Source: Dermacentor variabilis
Taxonomy: Eukaryota > Arthropoda > Arachnida > Ixodida > Ixodidae
Length of the DNA stretch: 64,000 nucleotides
Assembly (NCBI RefSeq): GCF_050947875.1
Contig: NC_134570.1
Coordinates: 202,009,750 to 202,073,749 of the forward strand
Reading direction: 5' to 3'
Numbering within the stretch: position 1 is the first letter of the stretch; every line of letters begins with the position of its first letter. The translations under genes were made by a program, and so were the position numbers. Positions 55,214-64,000 of this stretch are shown here, piece by piece. The notes below the pieces were generated by a model. It did not search any database, was not told the origin of the DNA, and saw only the letters and a list, made by a program, of their open reading frames with translations.

Positions 55214-58200
55214 ATGGATAGGTCCAAAGAAAGTTTTCGCATTTGGCAATGGAACTGCAGGGGATATTCTAACAAAAAAGCCCCTCTGCAGCAGTTCTTC
55301 AGGTCCTTCGCTGTCAAACCTCAAGTCATTGCTCTCCAGGAAACATTAGTCTCCGCCGCCTCGCTCCAGGGCTACAGGGCCGTGTCGGGCCTGCCCGGGG
55401 GGCGAGGGATTTGCACCTTGATTGATAAAAGGCTCACTCATCTCACCCACGACCTCAAGCTGGGGTGTGGTAAAATTGAATATGTCATGGTTGAGATCCT
55501 GCTCGACGTACCACACCAGAATCAACGCAGAAACAGCGTGTTCGTCCTCAATATGTATAGCAACCCCAGGGACTCGCGCCAGCAGTTCAAGACCATCCTC
55601 AAGAAAGCGACCGACTTGGCCGGCCCTCGACCCTTGGTCGTCGTCTGTGACTTCAACGCACCGTACGGCATCTGGGGTTACGTCTACGACACTACCAAGG
55701 GGCGCAACCTCTGGCAAGACGCCAACGAGATGGATCTCACTCTGGTCACTGACAAGAATTTTCCTACTCGCATCGGCAACTCCGTCACCCGGGACTCGAC
55801 ACCTGACCTAGCGTTCGTCAGGAACGTTGAGGACGTAGGCTGGGAGAACACCGCCATGGAGTTCGGCAGCGACCACTACATTCTCGAGACCAACTTCAAG
55901 GTGTCTCGGAGTATGATCAAGGAATTCACGTTCATCGATTGGGACTACTTTCGCAAGATTCGCGAAGAACCCAGCAGAGCCAAGGCACCCGCCACCCTCG
56001 AAGAATGGTGCGAAGGCGTCCGGAACGACGGTTCCGCGGCTACCAAGAAAGTGGAAACCGATCTCGACGTCGAGCGGATGGACAGCAGACTTGCCCACCT
56101 GATCGAGGCCAAAAACGCCCTGCTCCGCCGATGGAAGGGTCAAAGGCTCAATCGCAGACTCCGAAAAAAGATCTCGGAGCTCAACAAGGTCATCGATGAC
56201 CACTGCAAGGCGCTATGCCAGCAGCAGTGGGACGAGCTCTGCGAATCCATCGACGGACAGATGCGCAACGGCAAATCCTGGGGTATGCTGAAGCACCTTC
56301 TCGACGAAAGCGGCTCAAAGTCAAATCAGAGGCATACGTTGGCCAGGGCCCTTCACGAGGCCACCAGGTCTCACACGGTCGATGAGCTCGTCGCAAAACT
56401 GGTACAGAAGTACTTGCCCGTCCGTCGCGACGGAGATCCAGTGACCCAACTCCCTGACTACCGAGGCCCTCCACGCCCCGAGCTCGACGAAGACTTCTTC
56501 ATTGCCGAGGTTAGACAGGCCATCTTCGCGCTCAACGGCAAGTCTGCGCCGGGTCCAGACGGAGTCACCAACAGAATGTTGAGAAACCTCGAGGACACGT
56601 CGATCGTCTTCCGGACCGACAAAATCAACGAGTCCTGGAATAGCGCGTTGTTCCTGCAGAATGGAAGATGGCCTGCACGGTGTTCATTCCCAAGCCCGGC
56701 AAAGCCCCGAACATCGAGAACCTCAGGCCGATTCTCTAACCTCCTGCCTCGGCAAGGTCATGGAGCGCGTCGTTCTCAACAGGGTCAACTGGTACCTCGA
56801 AGACAACGAGGTTTACACGTACAACATGATCGGCTTCCGCGCCGGACTCTCGACGCAGGATGCAATGCGCCTAATAAACCATCAGATTGTGGATGGCCGT
56901 TCCAGAGACGTCAAGGCTTTGCTCGGTCTGGACCTCGAGAAAGCTTTCGACAACGTGCTCCATAGCTTCATCGTAAAGACCATTTCAGATCTGGGTCTCG
57001 GCTCCAGATTCCATAGCTACGTCAGCTCTTTCCTAACGGACCGGAAGGCCAAGCTTCGCATTGGGGACTTCCGCTCCAACGATGTGCCCCTCGGAGGGCG
57101 GGGCACTCCTCAGGGCGCCTTCATCTCACCCACCCTGTTCAACATCTGTATGATTGGTCTTTCCGAGAGGTTGGCACGCGTAGAGGGCGTCAAGCACACC
57201 ATATACGTCGACGACATGACCTTATGGTGCTCCAGCGGCTGCGAGGGCAGAGTCGAAGAATCCATGCAGGAGGCGATAGACGTGATCGAGGAGTATCTCC
57301 GTCCCACCGGACTTCGATGCTCCCCCGCCAAGTCGGAGCTTCTGCTTTACAGAAAAGAGAAGGGAGGCACACCCAAAGATTGGAAGCCAGTCTCCGAAAG
57401 CAGCATCAGTCTTCGCACTTGTGACGGGGGGGTGATACCCAGGGTTGACGTTATTCGGGTCCTGGGCATGTTTGTCGAATTCAACGGCGGGAACGGAACT
57501 GCTCTCCGCAAGATCATCGCAAAGACGCACAACGCTTTCCGCCTCGTTCGCAAAATAGCAAACCGGCACCGAGGAATGAAGGAAAACAATCTCCTCAGGC
57601 TTATCAATGCATTCGTACTATGTCACTTTACGTACACAATTTCTATGCATAACTGGCTCAGAGCGGAGCGAGACAAACTCAACGCTCTCATCCGCAAAGT
57701 GGTCAAGAGGGCTCTCGGGCTACCCATCAGGACCCATACCGAGGATCTCCTTAGGCTGGGGGTGCATAACACTGCCGAGCAGATTGCCGAAGCCCAAGAA
57801 CGCGCGCAACTCACTCGCTTGAGCACCACAGCGGCAGGTAGACACATCCTCGAAGAGCTGGGTTACCAACCTGCGGGATTCCCGATGGTCAGTACCCCGA
57901 TCCCCAGGTGCATTCGAGACAAGTTCGAAGTGGCCCCTGTGCCCCAAAACGTCCATCCCGTCCATAACGAGGGCAGACGCAAGGCCAGAGCAGCAGCCAT
58001 CCTCAAACAGATCAAGCAACGAGACATTAGAGCAGGCTTCGTCGACGCCGCGGAGTACAGCGATGGGAAGACCTTTGCCATCGTTGTGGTCGACTCCAGC
58101 GGCAAGATTTCCAACTGCGCCTCCATTCGCACTTCAGACCCCGGTGTCGCCGAGCAAGCCGCCATCGCCCTCGCCCTGCTAGACGGTCGTGGATCCGAGA

Positions 58201-58829
58201 TATATAGCGATTCCAAAACAGCAGTTAGGGCTTTTCAGAAGGGTTGCATCGCCAACCAAGCTGCTCGTCTTCTTAGCAGCTCGAGTCGAGATGCTCTCAC
58301 GCATCATTCAATCCACTGGTTTCCAGCTCACGTAGGGTCGGTCGAGGGTGCTCCCCCGAACCTCAATGAATCTGCTCACGAGGCTGCGCGTGACCTCACC
58401 GACCGCGCTTCCTCTACAAGAAGCACCGACTCCCCTCCTCCCTACGGCCACAGGGACGCTCCCGCTACTCACAATGAACTTATTAAATTCTTCTACATGT
58501 CTAGAAGGGTCTTTCCACCCCCTCACCCCAAGTTGAATAGGGCGCAAGCCGTTTCGCTTAGGCTTCTGCAGACCAGTACGTATCCGTGTCTGTCCGTTCT
58601 CCACGAGGCTTACCCGGACGTGTGTCGCGACGACGCCTGCCCCTCCTGCGGCCAGACCTCCACTCTAGCGCACATGCTGTGGGAGTGTGGGTCGACATAC
58701 CCCAAGTTCGTCAAGGAGGAGTGGGACTCGCTTTTGCGTAGCCCCGCTCTAGAAAAGCAAATCCTGGCCGTCCAGCGTGCCCGCGACCGGGCCGGTGGGC
58801 TAGACCTGCCGGTCCCGACGTGGGACTAG
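55214..58829 (+). pseudogene. LINE ORF2 (endonuclease, RT, RNase H, zinc motif), I-clade-like, two frameshifts
   Basis: ATG at 55214. Endonuclease: FRIWQWNCRGYSNKK, ALQETL, a VVVCDFNAPYGIWGY block (Cys where Gly is usual), STPDLAFVR, GSDHYILE. RT: SAPGPDGVTNRML, then frame changes near 56650 and 56740, then LLGLDLEKAFDNV, GTPQGAFISPTLFNI and IYVDDMTLWC. RNase H: GFVDAAEYSDGKT, EQAAIALALLDG, IYSDSKTAVRAF and WFPAHVGSVEG, so acidic residues are largely kept. Zinc motif CPSCGQTSTLAHMLWEC. The frame ends LPVPTWD-stop at 58829. Apart from the two frame changes it is almost intact, so this is a young copy. Confidence 0.85.
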
Positions 58830-58895
58830 CCGGGTGCGCGACGAGTTCGCGTCCTCGCCGGACCTACAATAAAGTTTATTCACTCACTCACTCAA
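58830..58895 (+). other. LINE 3' untranslated region and CACT tail
   Basis: Short 3' UTR with ACAATAAAGTTTATT followed by (CACT)n. The same kind of tail (AATAAAG, CACTCACTCACT) appears in the minus-strand LINE that ends at 60868, linking the two families. Confidence 0.8.
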
Positions 58896-59185
58896 GGACA
58901 CGTGCGCAGCTACACGGAGCTGTTGTCACAATGTCAAGAAAACTATCTACTGCCCAAATTGATGTTGAGAGGGTGTTACGCTGGCTGAAAGTATTTGAAG
59001 TGTTTGAGATTGTGCTTCCTGTAAGTTTTGTTAACCGAGCAGGAGATGATGGTTTCGCAACTATCAACAAGCTTGTAGTCATGTGCAGTGCCTTTGTCAA
59101 CCTTCAGCTTCCTATTATTGCTGATCAAAGGAGACTGATGTACATGAGTGATTCATGTATCGAAGTGATGGCTGTGTGTGAATAG
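58896..59185 (+). pseudogene. DDE_4-type transposase, C-terminal part
   Basis: The frame resumes after the LINE: RTRAQLHGAVVTMSRKLSTA, then QIDVERVLRWLKVFEVFEIV, then FATINKLVVMCSAFVNLQLP and a stop at 59185. The R.HVER.IGRLK..RIL..VLP and I.VVCSAL.NLQPP pattern is the C-terminal signature of DDE_4 transposases; the catalytic Glu is in DVER. It joins 54390-54460 across the LINE. Confidence 0.65.
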
Positions 59186-60865
59186 AAGTGTTCATTTATT
59201 GCGATAGAAATTATATGGGCACTCCAGACGCATTTCTGCCGCCGGCGTCGCCCTCGCCGCGAGGTTCCGCATGAGTGAAAGCGTCTGAGGCTGAGCCGGA
59301 AAACGCGGTTCAATCTCGCGCGCGCGAGCGAGGAACACGGTACAGATGCGTGTCCTCTAATGTCTCGGGCGAGGCAGGGCGCTCAAGGAGGGAGGAGGGG
59401 AATTTTTGTCCGGTGGCTGCTAGGGTGCTTCGATGTCCTCCTCGACCACTGCTCCGTAAAGAGTGGAGACAACGGCGTTGTCAAGTACGGCGTTGGGCAC
59501 GCAAATCGCGGATGCATTAATAGACAGCTTAGGCAGACGCCGTAGGGATGCGTTGCCGGTGCTCGTGTATTTTTAAAGCAATCCGCGACGTGGCCAAAGT
59601 GCGCGCCCGCGCGGGCCTCATCTTCGAAGCGATCTGAGATGTTTGCGGAGTGCGCGTCTTCACTTCACTTTTCCTAAAAATCACACAAACACACGTAGTG
59701 CCGGTAGCCTCGTATGCACTGTGCTTTCAACGTTTCGTTCGCGTTGAAGCGAGAGATGCATGAAGGTCGATGCGCTTGCTGCTGCCGCCATTCCTCATTC
59801 CAGAATTCTGACAGCGAGTTTCCGCGCTCATCGAGCGAGATGTGTTCATGTTTACCTGTGCGTTCGTGATACCGTGCTGGGTAACTTGGTTAAAACGCGT
59901 TGGCTGAGTAGTTGGTTTCAATCCATAGCCGAATGCGTAAGCTTGACTGAACAAGGTTATAGAAAGAAGCAGACACAGAAAGACCGCGCTGTCTGTGTGA
60001 GTCTGTTTGTTCCTACGTCCTCGTTGGGTCACGCTTACACATTCTATCATTGTTAATTTAGTTAGTAAGGGAATGCTTGCGAGTTTACAAGGCCGATAAA
60101 ACTACCATCCTTACTTCGTACAGCTTTCTACTAATTTGCTATCGCCATTAGGGCTACGCCTTTCGGGTGGAACTGCAAATTTTCTATTTGCATCCATATC
60201 TTTGTGCTGCTTTAGCATTGTAAATTATGACAACACTCTACTTGAAATGAGTATGTGGTATGTATTTCTGTCAATGCACAAGGTTGTCTGATTCATGGGG
60301 TTTCATGTCCCAATGCAGCATCGTACCTGTAATGAATGGCATAGCGGAGAGCTCCACAATAACTTGAACAACCCAGGATTCTTTAAATGTGCAGCTGAAT
60401 TTAGTACGTGAGCATCTGTCAATTTTGCACCAATTTACGTGCGATAGCTGCTGCCAAGAGACCTTGCAGAAGCACTGAATACAAAGAAAATGTAATTTCA
60501 TAGTTTAGTTGATATCACAGTACTTTTGGATGAACGGAAAAGTGCCTAATTCAATGTCTTTAATAGTTGCACTCGGCTGCATAATAGTGAGAGAGGTGCT
60601 TTTTATGGCTGCAGAAGAAGAATACAGTTAATGCAATTGTTGAATCAACACATACCACACACGCGCACTTACTGCTTGTACCAGCATGCTTTATCAAGGT
60701 TATGTGGCGCTAATAATTGATTTACAAAGGAGCTTAAGCTTTGACCGTAAGCAAAGCAAAATCGCGTAAGCAAAGCAAAATGCTTCCGAACATGTCGAGA
60801 GACACACTTGTGGTTTGCACATAAATTATTAAGCTGAAAGCCTTAAGTGGCTCATACCCTCGATG
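59186..60865. other. Non-coding, part GC-rich repeat-like, no gene seen
   Basis: About 59200-59680 is GC-rich and begins ATTGCGATAGAAATTATATG, a motif I associate with a common tick repeat, but I cannot name its class. A short AAGCAAAGCAAAAT duplication occurs at about 60751-60780. The rest is AT-rich, without recognised domains. Confidence 0.3.
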
Positions 60866-60867
60866 GC

Positions 60868-63345
60868 CTTGAGTGAGTGAGTGAGTGAACGAGTAAAGAC
60901 TTTATTTGAAAACAAGGTATTGATGGGTGACCTTGCTGTTAGATAGCCACGAGCCCCTGGAACCGGGCGGCTTCTTCAGCTCTCTTGAACACGTTGGTCT
61001 GCAGGTCAGGGTTGGAGTTGAGCAACACGACCTCCTACTGATCACTATTACTCATTTCGTGATTTGCGCGATTTTCCGCGGCATGACCACATAATGTGGA
61101 ACAGATCCGCTTTTTTCTTACAACGGTTACATGTATTAGGGTGTTGGTCCTGGTAGTACTAGTGATAGGCTACGGGGTTAGGCGCCTGAAGTCGCCTTCA
61201 AGCTACTTCTCGTCGCTTGTTACGCGATTTGTGTGCTGGTGGTTCCTAGCGGTTCCTGCTGGTGGTTCTGATCCTAGCGTGAGCCGTCCGGGTGCTCGGT
61301 TGGCGAGTCTACGAGCGGCGGTGTGGGTGATCTCGGTGCAGGCTAGGGAGGAGTGTGCTGGTGCCCAAATGATCTGGATTGGTCGTGGGTGTTGGTGTCC
61401 AGTGTGTGTTTTACGGGAGCCGAGACCCGACCTTTCGTAAAATTGCGTACTGCTGCTCTGGAATCGCTAATAATGTAATCACAAAAATAGTGGAGTCTAT
61501 TCCAGAGCGATAGCCGCCTCTTCCGCTGTTTCAGTGCTTCTTGTTCGAATTGAACGACTAGCGCACATTCCACCTGAGGGGTTCACCACTGCGAGCGATA
61601 TACAGTTGCGTTCCATGTATTATGCTGCGTCGACATAGACTGCGTCTTTGAAGGCGTGGAATTTCGTATGTAGGGCTATGGATCGTCGGGCCCTCCTTTT
61701 CTTGCGGAATTCTGGCTGCATGTTTTAGGATGGCGCCTAATTTTGGGATGGCGCCTCTGATCGTTAGGAATGTCTACTTTAGTGGTTTGCATCGATTCGT
61801 AGTTGATGCCGAGACTCTGGAGGATGTTTCGCCACACGGTACTCTGAGCTAGTCTTTTGTGCTGAGATATAAGGTGCTCTTCCACAAGCTCCTCGAGGGT
61901 GTTGTGCACACCTAGGTAGCCCACACCTAGGTACCCCAAGAGCCTGTTTATAGGCCCTCCGGATAATTCCCTCTATTTTCTCTTTCTCAGCCTCTTTGAG
62001 GCGGATGTACGGGGTGATGTAGGTGATTCGACTAAGCACGAAGACTTATACCAACCTTATGAGGTTGGCCTCTTTCATAATATAGTGTCGGTGGGCAATT
62101 CTTGAGATGAGTCGCATCGTCTGTTGTGCGCACATTTCTAGTTTATGAATGATTTTGCCGTTGCGCCCGTGGGCTTGCATGAAGAGGCCGAGCACACGGA
62201 TGGTGTTCACCATCGGGATCGTGCGTCCTACGGCTTGCGCAGTGATCTCTGGGGGTGGTGCAGTGTCAAAGTTGCGGTTTGTAAGGGCTATGAATAGAAA
62301 GGGTTCTGATTTTTGCGGGCAGCAGGCGAGGCCTTTGTCGGTCATGTGCTTTTCAACCGCGTCTACAGCTTTTTGTAGCGTGGTCTCTGTACGTATTTCT
62401 ATTGCTACCTTTAACCACCCACAGGTTGAGGTCATCGGCATACAGACTGCGGTCTATATTTGGAATCTGATTAAATTGTTCCGCTAATCGGATCATTGGT
62501 AAATTGAAAAGCTAGGGGGACAAGACTGATCCCTTCGGCGTGCCACGAATTCTGAGACGGATCTTGTTCGATTGTAGTTCCCCTATTATTAGTTTCGCTG
62601 TGCGGTGACTGAGGAAATATTTGATGTAACTGTAGGTCCTCTGGCTTCCACCTAGGTACTACAGTTTCTCCAGTATAGCATGATGCGCCACGTTGTCAAA
62701 GGCCTTACTGTGATCGAGGTCCTGGACAGCCCGGGCACCATTCTTGAATACCTGGTGCAGAACTTTATTAGCGTATTCTTCAATTTCTATATCGATTTGC
62801 GCGAAGCACACGCGGATTGTACGGTTCAGTGTAATCTTTTTCCAGCGGATTTGCAATGCTCTTTCTGGCTTCCCTCAAGTGTAGGAGACAGACATTCACC
62901 TCCACCAGACCATCGTCTTCAGGGACCTCCCCCGTGGTGCGTTTCACTCAATCTCTGAGATCCCTGATCAAGGCATCGAGATTGTTTAAATGCTCGATGG
63001 TTGTTGCCTCCCGAATATGCCGGAAGCGTTCCCACTCGTGAGCGTGACTCATTTGCCCTTTTTGCTGGGTCCACCCGCCTGCCTGTGGATTTCTATGGTA
63101 TACTGATCGCTATACCGTGGCTTTTCACGGTATTAGTCAAATAATATTTGTCTATGATTTTCATGAAAGTTAGACCGAGAGTAGTGTCAACACTGACACT
63201 GTTGCCGATAAGGGTTGTTCTCTGGGGGTCTGTGATGAGAGTCAGTTCCTCTTGTTGGGCTTCTACCCAAAGATTACGACCTCTGACCACATCTGTGTGA
63301 TATCCCCATGCATTGTGGGGAGCGCTAAAGTCAGCTAATAATATG
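60868..63345 (-). pseudogene. Decayed I-clade-like LINE (endonuclease end to 3' tail)
   Basis: Read on the minus strand from 63345: endonuclease block DFSAPHNAWGYHTDVVRGRN, then DPQRTTLIGNSVSVDTTLGL; RT motif A DLDHSKAFDNVAHHAI (about 62700); LACCPQKSEPFLFIALTNRN and NTIRVLGLFMQAHGRNGKII after motif C; an RNase H piece YIISDSRAAVRNFTKG (about 61460); and a 3' end with AATAAAGTC and (CACT)n at 60868-60900. Many stops and frameshifts are present; 5' truncation is at about 63345. Sequence order and tail match the LINE at 54461-58895, but this copy is much older. Confidence 0.7.
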
Positions 63346-63535
63346 GCCTATTGGTGGGATATTGTGAAAGCCTTCCTGAAAAGAGTTACGCAACCATGGC
63401 GTCGGTACTTTGGGCTACTACAGACATTAAAGATGAATATGCGTCCATCCTCCTATGGAATACGCTTAGATTCGATGGCCATGAAAAAAACGCGTCATAT
63501 GGTCGAATGGTACAAAAACTATCATCATCATAAAT
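63346..63535 (+). other. Short unassigned sequence
   Basis: A plus-strand frame (about 63390-63533) is open but has no recognisable domain. It lies beyond the 5' break of the LINE. Confidence 0.25.
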
Positions 63536-63811
63536 GACTTATACCCCCGTAAACAAGCAAAAAATGCAATGGCTCATTCTTCACGTAATGCATAGGTTAC
63601 AACGAGTCGGCAATTGAAGCGTACAATGCATACTTTCATTGGAATTACCCATACAACGCACAGAAAGGCGTTGTCTAGTCGAGTGATAAAAAAAACACAT
63701 GACCTAAACAGATCATAGCCCCTTAAGCAAGCAAAATTGCTATGGCTCACAACTCCGTAATGTGTAGGCTAGAAGCGCTCGCCAAAGTGAAGCGAACAGT
63801 GCATACTGTAG
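63536..63811 (+). repeat. Two-copy repeat, about 175-bp period
   Basis: Copies at about 63536-63638 and 63711-63811 share CAAGCAAAA(A)TTGCTATGGCTCA-like and AACAGTGCATACT-like landmarks, with about 70 bp of non-matching sequence between. They are diverged and non-coding. Confidence 0.5.
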
Positions 63812-64000
63812 GGACCGGGAATCGTGCCCTCGGAGTCTGGCGTCACACAGAGGGTCGCTGTTTTGCCTACGCCGCCGGTGCGCCTCGTAACGCGTAGCTG
63901 GCCAACGCTACCGGGGCGTCCCAAGGAGGCTAAGCGGGCCCACGCCGTCATACTAGTTTTCTTAACGAGCTGCTTCTTCAGTGAAGAGTCGAGAGGATCA
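63812..64000. other. GC-rich window end, no gene seen
   Basis: GC-rich sequence with an open minus-strand frame, but no recognised domain. It is cut by the window edge. Confidence 0.3.

Overview
The window reads as nuclear DNA of a hard tick (Ixodida). The genus is not decidable from sequence. Evidence: a complete tRNA-derived SINE of the tick Ruka type (53746-53989), LINEs ending in AATAAAG plus a CACT tail, three-exon-style splice sites, long AT-rich non-coding stretches and no bacterial operon structure. Almost every recognisable coding region is a transposable element, and most are broken.

Layout. 1-20000: mainly non-coding. It contains a diverged tandem repeat with exon-like cores (225-868), GC-rich promoter-like DNA with good splice donors (2640-3749), two short exons that join in frame (4560-4665 and 7187-7255, the second preceded by a perfect 61-bp duplication of its splice acceptor), an old LINE 3' fragment, a Tigger-like MITE, a decayed SINE, a ~400-bp inverted repeat and a GC-rich foldback.

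20072-45638: one minus-strand P-element-type (THAP domain) transposase pseudogene, in six pieces whose splice sites and phases still match. Its last large intron holds two LINEs (21380-24640, CR1-like, itself hit by a 199-bp LINE tail; and 24890-30790, I-clade-like). Its coding region is split by a 12.5-kb Ty3/gypsy element (32548-45077) with 417-bp LTRs and an ATAT target duplication. That gypsy element has an internally scrambled, inverted gag-protease-spacer region, and is split in turn by an 8.5-kb element (34417-42934) with inverted CCCTYACAAAAA ends and long arrays of the palindrome GTCTATAGAC. Inside the 8.5-kb element sits a broken Penelope-like element (RT plus GIY-YIG). The nest is therefore at least four layers deep.

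46464-51999: a second, minus-strand gypsy element with almost identical 146-bp LTRs, a nearly complete pol, a deleted gag and a 1.1-kb insertion. 53170-59185: a plus-strand DDE_4 (Harbinger/ISL2EU-like) transposase pseudogene, split by the Ruka SINE and then by a 4.4-kb LINE. 60868-63345: a decayed minus-strand LINE of the same general type. The far right end holds a two-copy ~175-bp repeat.

No gene set here works together as a pathway. The story is one of sequential insertion, and the order can be read from target duplications and reading frames. The most unusual object is the 34417-42934 element, which I cannot assign to a superfamily with confidence.
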